NCBI GenBank assembly: GCA_965234325.1
Contig: OZ248419.1
Span: 105,577-169,576 of the forward strand
Reading direction: 5' to 3'
DNA length: 64,000 nt
Source: Limnohabitans kasalickyi
Lineage (GTDB): Bacteria; Pseudomonadota; Gammaproteobacteria; Burkholderiales; Burkholderiaceae_C
The notes under the pieces were generated by a model. It did not search any database. It was not told the origin of the DNA and worked only from the letters and a program-made list of their open reading frames with translations. A program made the translations under genes and the position numbers. Numbering within the stretch: the stretch's first letter is position 1; each line of letters starts with the position of its first letter. Positions 42,820 to 51,424 of this stretch are shown piece by piece.

Positions 42820-43394
42820 GATTTGTTCAGCACCTCAATCAAGGGCAAGATTTTGTCGGCCAACAGCTGCGGAGTGACCACGCCCACGCGCTTGTAGCGA
42901 ATCACGCCTTGCTTGTCGATGATGTAAGTCTCAGGCACGCCGTAAACACCGTAATTAATGCCCACACGACCGTCCAAATCCATCACAGAGGTGACGTAGG
43001 GGTTGCCATGACGCTTGAGCCAAACCACGCTGCGTTCACGCGCTACTTGCAACTTCACCGCGTCAGAGGCTTTGGCGGCCGCGTCTTGGGGCTGGATTTC
43101 TTTGTAGCTCAGGCCCACAATCGGCAGGCTATTTTTCTGCGCAAAAGCAACCAGCACAGGGTGCTCTTCACGACACGCCACACACCAAGTGGCCCACACG
43201 TTGAACATCCACACCTGACCCAGCATGTCCTTGGGCGAGAACGTGGCGTCCCCCGACAACGTGGGCAAGCTGAATTCAGGTGCGGGTTTGTTGACCAATG
43301 GGGAGGGGATTTCGCGAGGGTCTAATTTCAAACCGACCGCCAAAAACACCACCAAACCCAAGAACAATCCCAATGGAATCAGAAATTTTTTCAT
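42816..43394 (-). CDS. ccmG: Thiol:disulfide interchange protein CcmG/DsbE
   Basis: This 192-residue membrane-anchored thioredoxin (helix at 5-22) has the active site WATWCVACREEHP with Cys71 and Cys74. A typical CcmG acidic active-site region follows. It passes reducing equivalents from CcdA/DsbD to CcmH and apocytochrome. It lies 25 bases after ccmF, and its stop overlaps the ccmH start. Confidence 0.93.
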   Translation of the reverse strand: MKKFLIPLGLFLGLVVFLAVGLKLDPREIPSPLVNKPAPEFSLPTLSGDATFSPKDMLGQVWMFNVWATWCVACREEHPVLVAFAQKNSLPIVGLSYKEIQPQDAAAKASDAVKLQVARERSVVWLKRHGNPYVTSVMDLDGRVGINYGVYGVPETYIIDKQGVIRYKRVGVVTPQLLADKILPLIEVLNKS

Positions 43395-43419
43395 AGCAAT
43401 ACGATGTGAAATCTGCGAC

Positions 43420-45339
43420 TTATTTGCGGTACCGACGGTCCACCGCCGCCAACACGCCGCCCAACACCATCAGCAACACCCCTGCCCACAGCCATGGCAC
43501 AAACGGCTTGAAGTACACGCGCACACTCCACTCGGTGCGGGCCTCGTTCAAAGGTTCACCCAAGGACACATACAAGTCGCGCATGAAGCCTGAATCAATG
43601 GCTGCCTCAGTCATTGGCATGGCCGACGAAAAATAGCGACGCTTTTCAGGTTGCAACACTTCCAACAACTGACCATCGCGCAACACTTCCACATCAGCAC
43701 GGGTGGCTTTGTAGTTCGGGCCCATGACGTCGTCGAGCGACTTCAAACGGAAGGTGTAAGGCGCGATGGTGACCACGTCGTCCACATGCATGCGCACATC
43801 GCGTTCGACTTCGTAAGACTTCACGCCGGTCACGCCCACCACCAGCACAGCCATGCCAAAGTGCGCAATTTGCTGACCCCAGAACGACGCGCCAATGCGC
43901 CCTGGCTTGCGCAGTCGTTCAAGTACTTGTTGCAAGGTTCCCAAGGCCACCCACGCGCCGAGGGACAAGCCCAAAGCGGATCCCCAAGACCATGTGCCCA
44001 ACAAGAAGGGTAAGCCAATGCCCAGCGACAAGGCACCCAAGGCGGTCCAGCGCAATTTGTGGGCGATCTCAGCCACCTTGGCATCACGCCAACGCGCCAC
44101 CGAGCCCGGAATCATCAAAAAGATGGCCGGCACCAGCAGCGGTGCAAACACCGCGTTGAAATAAGGGGGTCCCACGGACAATTTACCCAGATTCAAGGCA
44201 TCAATGATGAGCGGGTAAATCGTGCCCAACAACACGGCCCCTGTGGCCACCACCATCAACACGCTGTTGGCCAACAAAAACGACTCACGCGACACCAACT
44301 CCAAGCGGCCACCCAAGGTGACGCGCGGTGCACGCCAAGCAAACAGCGTGAGCGACGTGCCCACCACCACGGCTAAAAACAGCAACACAAACACACCCCG
44401 TTTGGGGTCGGTCGCAAAAGCATGCACTGAGGTCAACACACCCGAGCGAACCAAGAACGTGCCCAGCAAGGACAGCGAAAACGCCGCAATCGCCAACAAC
44501 ACCGTCCACGCTTTGAAGCTGCCGCGCTTTTCAGTGGCCATCAAAGAATGGATCAAGGCTGTGGACACGAGCCAAGGCATGAGCGAGGCGTTTTCAACGG
44601 GGTCCCAAAACCACCAACCGCCCCAGCCAAGTTCGTAATACGCCCACCATGAGCCCAAACCAATGCCAAAGGTCAAAAAGGCCCAAGCAATCACCGTCCA
44701 AGGACGTGACCAGCGGGCCCAAGCGGCGTCCAAACGTCCGCTCAACAAAGCGGCTACCGCGAAGGCAAACGCCACCGACATGCCCACATAGCCCATGTAG
44801 AGCATGGGCGGGTGGATCACCAAACCAGGGTCTTGCAGCAAGGGGTTCAAGTCGCGCCCATCGGGTGCCGCAGGCAGCAAACGCTCAAAGGGGTTAGAGG
44901 TGGCCAAGATGAACAGCAAAAAACCCACTGAAATCAGGCCCAACACGCCCAACACACGGGCCACCATGTCCAGCGGCAAGCTGCGCGAGAACAAGGCCAC
45001 CGCCACCGACCACAGCGCGAGCATGAAGACCCACAGCAAGAGCGAGCCTTCATGACCGCCCCACACAGCCGCAAACTGATAGGGTTTGGGCAGCAGCGAA
45101 TTGGAATGCTGAGAGACGTAAAGTACCGAAAAATCGTTGCTCAAAAATGACGTCGCCAGAGCGCCAAACGCAAAGGCCACCAGCGCAAATTGCAAGGCCG
45201 CCGCAGGGCGGGCCAAGGATTGCAAGGTGATTTGGGTTTGTGGGTTGGCGACCAAGGTGCCAGTGAGCGGCAAAATGCCCTGCACCAAGGCCATCACCGT
45301 GGCCAACATCAATGCGAAATTACCTAGCTCTGGAATCAT
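43420..45339 (-). CDS. ccmF: Heme lyase CcmF
   Basis: This 639-residue protein has about 15 membrane helices. The tryptophan-rich WWD-type motif is seen in GWGGWWFWDPVENASLMPWL, and a second conserved segment reads AVWGGHEGSLLLW. It ligates heme to apocytochrome c together with CcmH and CcmI. The MIPELGNFALM start at 45339 is used. The frame continues upstream to 45603, but that part is out of register with ccmE and not homologous. It begins seven bases after the ccmE stop. Confidence 0.95.
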   Translation of the reverse strand: MIPELGNFALMLATVMALVQGILPLTGTLVANPQTQITLQSLARPAAALQFALVAFAFGALATSFLSNDFSVLYVSQHSNSLLPKPYQFAAVWGGHEGSLLLWVFMLALWSVAVALFSRSLPLDMVARVLGVLGLISVGFLLFILATSNPFERLLPAAPDGRDLNPLLQDPGLVIHPPMLYMGYVGMSVAFAFAVAALLSGRLDAAWARWSRPWTVIAWAFLTFGIGLGSWWAYYELGWGGWWFWDPVENASLMPWLVSTALIHSLMATEKRGSFKAWTVLLAIAAFSLSLLGTFLVRSGVLTSVHAFATDPKRGVFVLLFLAVVVGTSLTLFAWRAPRVTLGGRLELVSRESFLLANSVLMVVATGAVLLGTIYPLIIDALNLGKLSVGPPYFNAVFAPLLVPAIFLMIPGSVARWRDAKVAEIAHKLRWTALGALSLGIGLPFLLGTWSWGSALGLSLGAWVALGTLQQVLERLRKPGRIGASFWGQQIAHFGMAVLVVGVTGVKSYEVERDVRMHVDDVVTIAPYTFRLKSLDDVMGPNYKATRADVEVLRDGQLLEVLQPEKRRYFSSAMPMTEAAIDSGFMRDLYVSLGEPLNEARTEWSVRVYFKPFVPWLWAGVLLMVLGGVLAAVDRRYRK

Positions 45340-45346
45340 GGTGGGC

Positions 45347-45799
45347 TCACGGGTTGGTTTTGAGCGACTGGGCGGCTTTGGCAGCAGCCGCTTGGTCGAG
45401 GGCGTGCTTGGCCTCTGGAGGCATGTAATTTTCATCGTGCTTGGCCAGCACTTCGCTGGCCACAAACACACCGTCATCGCCCAGTTTGCCTTGTGACACC
45501 ACGCCACGGCCTTCTTTGAACAAATCAGGTAACAGGCCCACAAACGTGACCGGCATTTCTTTTTCGGTGTCGGTAATGACAAAACGGACCGTGTTGCCCT
45601 CACGCACCAAGCTGCCTTCCTTCACCATGCCGCCCGCACGGAAAGTGCGGCCCTTGGGCGCCTCACCGTTGCTGACTTGTGTCGGGGTGAAGAAAAAAAC
45701 CAAATTGCTTTGGAAGGCATTCAGCACAAAAAACGCTGCAGCGCAGAGCACCACAATGCCGCCCGCAATCCACGCCAAGCGTTTGGTTCTGGGTTTCAT
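45347..45799 (-). CDS. ccmE: Cytochrome c maturation heme chaperone CcmE
   Basis: This 150-residue protein has an N-terminal membrane anchor (about 9-27) and a periplasmic OB-fold. The heme-binding motif HDENYMPPE holds His121, which forms a transient covalent bond to heme, and Tyr125. Its ATG overlaps the ccmD stop (TGATG). The GTG codon directly before is ignored. Confidence 0.95.
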   Translation of the reverse strand: MKPRTKRLAWIAGGIVVLCAAAFFVLNAFQSNLVFFFTPTQVSNGEAPKGRTFRAGGMVKEGSLVREGNTVRFVITDTEKEMPVTFVGLLPDLFKEGRGVVSQGKLGDDGVFVASEVLAKHDENYMPPEAKHALDQAAAAKAAQSLKTNP

Positions 45800-45990
45800 C
45801 ACATCAACTCCTCAACAGGCAACTGGGCCACCGCTTGCTCGGCACGCAATTGCGCCAACACGGCACGGCGCGCCGCGCCTGCTTGCCAAACTTCAAACGC
45901 CATCAGCAAGGCGGTCACGCCCACGCTGCCCCACACATAAACGGCATACCCGCCCATGGCCCAAAACTGCGACCAACTTTCCCACCTCAT
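45799..45990 (-). CDS. ccmD: Heme exporter protein CcmD
   Basis: This 63-residue single-pass protein has one membrane helix (about 12-32, GGYAVYVWGSVGVTALLMAFEV) and a basic cytoplasmic tail. CcmD binds the CcmABC complex and is needed to release holo-CcmE. The ATG at 45990 overlaps the ccmC stop (ATGA). It is too small to identify from sequence alone, but position, size and the YVWGSV motif settle it. Confidence 0.92.
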   Translation of the reverse strand: MRWESWSQFWAMGGYAVYVWGSVGVTALLMAFEVWQAGAARRAVLAQLRAEQAVAQLPVEELM

Positions 45991-46760
45991 GCTGCGGCTC
46001 CGGTTGTTGGCTTGACTTCGGACAAGGCCTGCACCCAAGCCGTGTGGCACTCACGCTGCAAGATCAGCGTGCGCACGCGGTACAGCACCAAGGCCACGGT
46101 GTAAGCCCAAAACGCCAAGGCCATCAGCAGCATGCCCCACAACATGGTTTGGGCCATGCTGGGCGCTTGCGTGAGCGACACCGACGCACCTTGGTGCAAG
46201 GTGTTCCACCACTTCACCGAGAAGTAAATGATGGGCACGTTGATGGCACCCACAATGGCGATCAACGCGCCAGCACGGTCGCTGCGACGGGTGTCATCAA
46301 TGGCGGAGGTCAAGGCGATGTAGCCCAAATACAAGAAGAAAAGGATCAACTCCGAGGTGAGTCGGGCATCCCACACCCACCAAGCGCCCCACATGGGCTT
46401 GCCCCATAAGGCCCCCGTCCAGAGCGATAAAAAGGCGAACAAAGCGCCCGTGGGTGCCAAAGCGCGGGTCATCATGCCAGCCAAACGGGTGTTGAAGGTG
46501 AGCCCCAAGATGCTCCAAAACGCCATGGCCAAGTAAACGACCATCGACATCCAAGAAACAGGCACATGCACAAAGATGATGCGGTAGCCCTCGCCTTGCT
46601 GAAAGTCGGTGGGGGCCACAGCAAAGCCCAGCCACAAGCCCGCCAAACCCAACAACGACCCCAAGGCCGCGCACCAAGGCCAAAGCTTGGCAGCCAGGCC
46701 GTAAAAGTTTTGCGGTGCTGCGTAATAAAACCAGTTGATGCTGGTGCGGGAGGTCGTCAT
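45987..46760 (-). CDS. ccmC: Heme handling protein CcmC
   Basis: This 257-residue protein has six membrane helices. The WWD heme motif is visible in MWGAWWVWDARLTSELILF, flanked by conserved histidines in FVHVPVSWMSM. CcmC presents heme to CcmE. The ATG at 46760 is chosen because family similarity begins at MTTSRTSINW. The frame above it is the end of ccmB in another register. Confidence 0.94.
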   Translation of the reverse strand: MTTSRTSINWFYYAAPQNFYGLAAKLWPWCAALGSLLGLAGLWLGFAVAPTDFQQGEGYRIIFVHVPVSWMSMVVYLAMAFWSILGLTFNTRLAGMMTRALAPTGALFAFLSLWTGALWGKPMWGAWWVWDARLTSELILFFLYLGYIALTSAIDDTRRSDRAGALIAIVGAINVPIIYFSVKWWNTLHQGASVSLTQAPSMAQTMLWGMLLMALAFWAYTVALVLYRVRTLILQRECHTAWVQALSEVKPTTGAAA

Positions 46761-46768
46761 GTCAAAAA

Positions 46769-47440
46769 TTATTCCAGCGCAATGCGCAAAGCTGCCGAGC
46801 ACGCCCAAGGACTGAAAAACACGGCGGGTAACAACATGGCCATCAAAATCGAAAAATGCGCTTGTGAACCCAAGCCACTGGTTTGCGCCTCAACAGCCCC
46901 AGCCCCAAACACCAACACGGGCACAAACAGAGGCAGAACCAGCAACGACAACAACACGCCACCACCGCGCACGCCCAAGGTCAAAGCGGCACCGATGCCA
47001 CCCACCAACGACAAAATAGGCGTACCGATCAACAGCGCCACCGTCAAGGTGAACAAGGCGTCTGACGACAAATCAAATTGCAAGCCCAACACGGGTGCCA
47101 ATAATACCAACGGCACCCCTGCCACCAGCCAATGGGCCAGCATTTTTGCCCCAACCAGTAAGGGCATTGAAGCAGGGGACAGAGCCATTTGCTCCAAGGT
47201 GCCGTCCCGGTAATCGGCTTCAAACAAGCGCTGCAGCGCCAGCATGCTTGACAACAAAGCGCCCACCCACAACACACCCGGCGCAACCAAGCGCAAGGTA
47301 TTCAATTCAGGGCCAATGCCCAGTGGGAACAAAGCGGCCACCACCACAAAGAAAAACACGGCCGTCAACACCTCGCTCTTGCGGCGCAGGGCCAACAACA
47401 AGTCACGGCGCAACACAGCTAAAAAGGCTTGGCGGTTCAT
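46769..47440 (-). CDS. ccmB: Heme exporter permease CcmB
   Basis: This 223-residue protein has six membrane helices and the CcmB motif RLFEADYRDGTLEQMALSP near 69-87. It forms the membrane part of the CcmAB ATPase that frees holo-CcmE. Its ATG overlaps the ccmA stop (ATGA). The open frame upstream of 47440 is antisense-like and unrelated. Confidence 0.93.
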   Translation of the reverse strand: MNRQAFLAVLRRDLLLALRRKSEVLTAVFFFVVVAALFPLGIGPELNTLRLVAPGVLWVGALLSSMLALQRLFEADYRDGTLEQMALSPASMPLLVGAKMLAHWLVAGVPLVLLAPVLGLQFDLSSDALFTLTVALLIGTPILSLVGGIGAALTLGVRGGGVLLSLLVLPLFVPVLVFGAGAVEAQTSGLGSQAHFSILMAMLLPAVFFSPWACSAALRIALE

Positions 47441-48123
47441 GGCAGCACTTTCTGGGGAACGGATGGCGCCATCGGCTGCAAGCGGTAGTGCTGCACATCC
47501 AAAACGGAGCCATCCAAGCGCTGCAAAGTGACGGTCTGGTGGCTTGTGAAAATGACCATGCCACCTTGCCCGACATGGTCGGTCAACACACGGCGCAAGC
47601 CATCCACCGCTTTGGCATCGAGCGCGACAAAGGGCTCGTCCAAGACCCACAAGGGCGCTTGGCTGGCCAACAAACGGGCCAAAGCCGTCCGACGTTTTTG
47701 ACCTTGCGACATCACGCGCAACGGCAGGTGCTCACGCCCTCTCAAGCCCATGCGGGCCAAAGCCGTCAAGGCTTGTGCTTGCGTCAAGGTGCGTCCCGCC
47801 ACGGTGGCATCGGCCTGCAAATTTTCAAGCGCGCTGAGTTCTTCTTTGAGCGACAGGTTATGGCCCAAATAAAACAAGGCCAAACGAAAGGCGCTCGGGT
47901 CGGTTTGCACCAATTGACCCTGCCAAAACACCTCACCCGAATCAGCCGGCGACAAACCACACACGATGCGCAACAGGCTGGTTTTACCCACGCCGTTGTC
48001 GCCTTCGAGGTGTAAGGCTTGACCGGGTTTCACGGAGAAGCTGACGTTCTCAAACAACGGTTGATTGCCACGGCTGCACGCCAAATTTTTCACCTCAAAC
48101 ATGGGGTTGTTGCGTGCGTCCAT
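47437..48123 (-). CDS. ccmA: Heme exporter ATP-binding protein CcmA
   Basis: This 228-residue ABC ATPase has Walker A GDNGVGKTS, the signature VMSQGQKRRTALARLL and Walker B WVLDEPFVALD. Only the CcmA subset has this short signature. It energises CcmB and the release of heme-CcmE. The ATG at 48123 overlaps the upstream FemX-like stop (TGATG). An internal ATG at 48102 is also plausible. Confidence 0.93.
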   Translation of the reverse strand: MDARNNPMFEVKNLACSRGNQPLFENVSFSVKPGQALHLEGDNGVGKTSLLRIVCGLSPADSGEVFWQGQLVQTDPSAFRLALFYLGHNLSLKEELSALENLQADATVAGRTLTQAQALTALARMGLRGREHLPLRVMSQGQKRRTALARLLASQAPLWVLDEPFVALDAKAVDGLRRVLTDHVGQGGMVIFTSHQTVTLQRLDGSVLDVQHYRLQPMAPSVPQKVLP

Positions 48124-49046
48124 CAGATAAAGGTACCCGCGCATGTCAGCACCTGTCCACCTGTGCTCATCTTGAAGCGCGCAATACCGGCGCTGCGGGT
48201 GGTGTTGACGCCACCCAAATCAAGCCGGCGTACGCCGCGCTCGCGCAGGGCTTCGATGCCACGCCACAAAATCAAGTTGTGGGCATGCAAATCACGACCC
48301 GCGTCGCTGTTCCAGCCCACTTGGTAGGTGGCGGCTTCACCGTGGATCAAAAACATCATGCCGGCCACGCGATCACGCCCCACATCGGCACGCAGCGTCA
48401 AAATGGTTTGCGATGGCTGCTTACGCGATGGCACATACAAATCAAAAAATTGCAGGGGCAACCCGTGTAAACCGCGCTGCTCACGCTGCTGCATCTCAGC
48501 CTCTAGCAACCACCTGTATTGGCCCGCATTGGTGCCCACCCGATGCACCGTCAACTCAGACGCTTCAGCCCCACCCAAACGGTGACGCCAACGCTTGTCG
48601 AGTTGAGCCCGTAAATCGGCCATCGAGGGCGTGATGTCCAGCATGACCGTGCTGTGCCCCGTCATGACACGGCGCAGCCGAGACAAGCCCAGTTCGGGGC
48701 CTTGCGGCTCCTCAGGCGTGACGGCAACAAAGCGCAAATTTTTGAGGGGAATGCTGCGCTTCAAGGCTTTGTAAACAGCCGCCTTGTCAGAGCCGGACAG
48801 GGGCTGTAACCACACAGGGCCCAAGGAACACAAGGCCACACAGGCCAGTTCACCTAAAAAACGTCGAAGGATGAATTGGGCCAAAGCCACGGGAGCGCCG
48901 TCTTGTTCCACGTAGGCACGCAGCACGCCCACGCCCATGGCTTTCATGCAAGCGCCATAGGCCCAGTCTTGCTGCAACGCGGCGGCAGCACGGGCGTGGT
49001 GTGCGTCCCACGTTGCAACGTCTAGCGTGTCCCAAGTGACCTTCAT
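48123..49046 (-). CDS. FemAB/GNAT-type acyltransferase-like protein
   Basis: This 307-residue protein has two tandem GNAT-like domains. The second holds FEMX-type landmarks: EMQQREQRGLHGLPLQF, then TYQVGWNSDAGRDLHAHNLILWRGIEALRERG and GGVNTTRSAGIARFK. Family members add amino acids to peptidoglycan precursors or acylate other amino groups. The exact reaction here is unknown. No membrane segments are visible. It is fused to the ccm operon, since its stop overlaps the ccmA start (TGATG) with no gap. Either it uses the same promoter or it carries the operon promoter. The second ATG of the MM start is taken. Confidence 0.8.
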   Translation of the reverse strand: MKVTWDTLDVATWDAHHARAAAALQQDWAYGACMKAMGVGVLRAYVEQDGAPVALAQFILRRFLGELACVALCSLGPVWLQPLSGSDKAAVYKALKRSIPLKNLRFVAVTPEEPQGPELGLSRLRRVMTGHSTVMLDITPSMADLRAQLDKRWRHRLGGAEASELTVHRVGTNAGQYRWLLEAEMQQREQRGLHGLPLQFFDLYVPSRKQPSQTILTLRADVGRDRVAGMMFLIHGEAATYQVGWNSDAGRDLHAHNLILWRGIEALRERGVRRLDLGGVNTTRSAGIARFKMSTGGQVLTCAGTFI

Positions 49047-49087
49047 CATGCCCCTAAAATCCTCTGATCTTTGTGAACCACATTCCC

Positions 49088-49285
49088 ATGCTCAACAAAC
49101 TCCGACTGCGTCGAAAAAACGAAACCGTCATGGGCTACCGTTTGAAAGAACCGAGATTCACCGCCATGGCCGTCATTTGGTTGCTGGTCTATGGCGTTCT
49201 GCCGGTCGTGGCTGTTGGCAGTTTGCTGGACTTGTTGGTGCAGCAAATCACAGGTCAATGCATGGGTTTTTGGTGTTGGTTCTGA
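49088..49285 (+). CDS. Small single-pass membrane protein, unknown
   Basis: This 65-residue protein has a basic N-terminus (LNKLRLRRKNET) and one hydrophobic segment (AVIWLLVYGVLPVVAVGSLLDLL, about 28-50) with an aromatic tail ending FWCWF. No family is recognised. The ATG at 49088 is preferred to 49073. It diverges from the FemX-like gene by 41 bases and is convergent with a secreted-protein gene. Coding status rests on composition only. Confidence 0.55.
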   Translation: MLNKLRLRRKNETVMGYRLKEPRFTAMAVIWLLVYGVLPVVAVGSLLDLLVQQITGQCMGFWCWF

Positions 49286-49320
49286 TTTAAAAACAGTCCA
49301 ATGATCGCACACACACCCTC

Positions 49321-49776
49321 TCAAGGCGTGAACGTGCAAGGCCCATCCACATGCACACGCGTGATTTTTCCGTAATAGCTCACATCATGAAAAGCGTGAA
49401 GCATGATGGGCTCGCGCTGCAAGCGGATTTCTGACTCCAAGCCCGTTTTACGGTGCTTTTTATAAGCGCCCATTTCTTTGGCGGTGGTGAGGTTTTTGCC
49501 ATCGAACTCTTCGGTGGTCAAACTGGTGACTTGCACTTGGTACAGCTTAGGGCCATTGATTTTTAAAAACACGTTTTTGCCCAAGGACTGAATCTCGACC
49601 ACCACTTTTGCTGCGTCTAATTTGCGGTCGTCTAAGGAAGGAATGGTGCCCTCCACGTCGCAAGGCATTTTGAACGTTTGCGCCCACGCAGAGCCGCTCA
49701 GCCCAGGGACCAAACAGACGTATGCCAAAACGCAAACCTTGGCGAGCCAACGGATCACACCAACAACTGGGTTCAT
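49321..49776 (-). CDS. Secreted small protein, unknown
   Basis: This 151-residue protein has a signal peptide ending near GSAWA (about 32). The mature part has two cysteines (CDVEG near 39 and GPCTF near the end) that could form a disulfide, and a beta-rich pattern including FLKINGPKLYQVQV. No family is recognised. The ATG at 49776 has GAGG five bases upstream. It is convergent with the small membrane-protein gene and precedes the CLC gene on the same strand but downstream of it. Confidence 0.78.
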   Translation of the reverse strand: MNPVVGVIRWLAKVCVLAYVCLVPGLSGSAWAQTFKMPCDVEGTIPSLDDRKLDAAKVVVEIQSLGKNVFLKINGPKLYQVQVTSLTTEEFDGKNLTTAKEMGAYKKHRKTGLESEIRLQREPIMLHAFHDVSYYGKITRVHVDGPCTFTP

Positions 49777-49863
49777 AAACACCTCAACTTCAGTACACGT
49801 ATTCTAGGAAGGACGACGCCAAGGCCTTCCGACCGCGCGCGTCACATGAGGGTCGGATGTGCT

Positions 49864-51096
49864 CTAAATTTTGGGCCACTTCACATGACCCGCACGCTGT
49901 GCGCGGTAAATACCTGAATGGCCAGAGCACCCATAACTGGTCGTGCAAGCGAGCGCCGCAAACACCCCCACTTCAACCCCAAACAACTCCATCGCCATCA
50001 GCGTCGACGCCAAAGGCGCGTTGGCCGCACCTGCAAACACGGCCACAAAACCCACCGCGGCCAACAACGCAAAAGGCGCTTGCAGCAGCGGAGCCAAGGC
50101 ATTGCCCAAGGTGGCCCCGATATAGAACAAAGGCGTCACCTCACCGCCTTTGAAGCCCGTTCCTAAAGACGCGATGGTGAAGGCCATCTTGCCCAAAAAG
50201 TCTGTCGCAGGCAGGGGCTGCGTGAACGCTTCCAGCATCACCGGAATGCCCAAGCCGATGTAACGGTCTGCGCCAAAGGTCAGCACAGCACTGGCCACCA
50301 CCGCACCACCCAGCATGGGGCGCAATGGCGCGTAGGCCACGCGCTGTTTCATCCACGAACTGAGTGCATGGGTACTGGCAGCAAACGTGCGGCCTGCTAA
50401 ACCAAAAACCACACCTGCCAAGACCATGGCCAGCAGCAGCCATGGCGTGATGTGGGGCACAGACCCCAACACGTAGGCGGTGTGCTGCACGCCCCACCAC
50501 AAGCCCACTTGATCAGCCACCACGGCAGCGATGACACACGGCAACAAAGCCTCATAGCGGATTCGCCCCGTGGCCAAGACTTCTAAGGCAAACACCGCGC
50601 CCGCTAAGGGCGTGCCAAACACCGAGGCAAAGCCTGCGCTGATGCCCGCCATCAACAACAAGCGGCGGTCTTCATGTTTGAGATTAAACAGGGGAGCAAG
50701 CTGGTCGGACAAAGCGCCGCCCATTTGCACGGCCGTCCCTTCTCGCCCCACGGAGGCGCCAAACAGGTGCGAAATCACCGTGCCAGCCAACACCAAAGGT
50801 GCCATCCGCAGAGGCACTATTTTTTTCGGATCGTAAATCTCGTCAATCAGCAGGTTGTTGCCCGCCTCCACCTGACTGCCCAGCTTGAGGTAGATCCAAC
50901 CCACCGCAAAACCCGCGAATGGCAAGCCCCACAGCAGCCAGCGGTTGGCCTCGCGGGTGCTTGTCGCCCAGTCGAGCGCAAACAAGAACAGGGCAGACGC
51001 CGAGCCTGCCAACACCGCCACCACGATCACCAACAACGTCCACTTCAACCCGTTGGCCAACAGGGCTGCATTGACAAAAAGTGAACGTAAATTCAT
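49864..51096 (-). CDS. CLC-family antiporter, probable fluoride (CLC-F) type
   Basis: This 410-residue CLC protein has two-fold inverted helices. The usual Cl- selectivity motif GSGIP is replaced by EAGNNLLIDEIYDPKKI, the gating Glu lies in GREGTAVQMGG, and the second half carries GFKGGEVTPLFYIGATLG instead of GGIFAP. From what I know of the family, GNNL, GREGT and KGGEVTP are marks of CLC-F antiporters, which export fluoride in exchange for protons. I see no fluoride riboswitch in front. The gene starts 13 bases after the ferredoxin stop on the minus strand, so it probably belongs to the same operon as the Rieske oxygenase. If an ordinary Cl- channel, the inference about fluoride fails. Confidence 0.8.
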   Translation of the reverse strand: MNLRSLFVNAALLANGLKWTLLVIVVAVLAGSASALFLFALDWATSTREANRWLLWGLPFAGFAVGWIYLKLGSQVEAGNNLLIDEIYDPKKIVPLRMAPLVLAGTVISHLFGASVGREGTAVQMGGALSDQLAPLFNLKHEDRRLLLMAGISAGFASVFGTPLAGAVFALEVLATGRIRYEALLPCVIAAVVADQVGLWWGVQHTAYVLGSVPHITPWLLLAMVLAGVVFGLAGRTFAASTHALSSWMKQRVAYAPLRPMLGGAVVASAVLTFGADRYIGLGIPVMLEAFTQPLPATDFLGKMAFTIASLGTGFKGGEVTPLFYIGATLGNALAPLLQAPFALLAAVGFVAVFAGAANAPLASTLMAMELFGVEVGVFAALACTTSYGCSGHSGIYRAQRAGHVKWPKI

Positions 51097-51109
51097 CGGC
51101 CGTTTTAGC

Positions 51110-51424
51110 TCAAAGATCGAGCCTGAGCACCGCCGTTTTGCTGCGCGAACAACACGGCGTGAACTGGTCATTCGCATCTTGCTCTTCGCCACTCAAATAC
51201 ATGTCGCGATGATCTGGCACCCCGCCCACCACACGCGTCAAACACGTGCCGCAGATGCCTTGGCCACACGACATGGGCACATCGTGCCCGGCGGCCTCCA
51301 AAACTTGCAAGGCCGTTTGATCAGCAGCCACTTCCAGGCGTTGGCCTGACTTCGCCAGCTCCAAGGTGAACACCCCGTCGCTGCCCACGGGCGTGTCGAT
51401 GCCCCCATTCATGTTGTCGCTCAT
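51110..51424 (-). CDS. Plant-type [2Fe-2S] ferredoxin
   Basis: This 104-residue protein has the cluster ligands Cys53, Cys58, Cys61 and Cys91 in the pattern C-x4-C-x2-C-x29-C (SCGQGICGTC ... TPCC). It resembles the C-terminal ferredoxin domain of VanB-type oxygenase reductases but lacks the flavin and NAD domains. It most likely delivers electrons to the Rieske oxygenase encoded just upstream, whose stop overlaps its start (ATGA). The reductase must be encoded elsewhere. Confidence 0.92.
   Translation of the reverse strand: MSDNMNGGIDTPVGSDGVFTLELAKSGQRLEVAADQTALQVLEAAGHDVPMSCGQGICGTCLTRVVGGVPDHRDMYLSGEEQDANDQFTPCCSRSKTAVLRLDL

Noticed and set aside
45340..45603. N-terminal extension of CcmF
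   Set aside because: It overlaps ccmE out of frame and is not part of the CcmF family, which starts at MIPELGNFALM.
49864..51096. Standard chloride channel assignment
   Set aside because: The GSGIP and GGIFAP selectivity motifs of ordinary CLC proteins are absent. A fluoride-type member fits better, though it is not proven.
51097..51109. Fluoride riboswitch before the CLC gene
   Set aside because: Only 13 bases separate it from the ferredoxin gene. No riboswitch core could be seen there.
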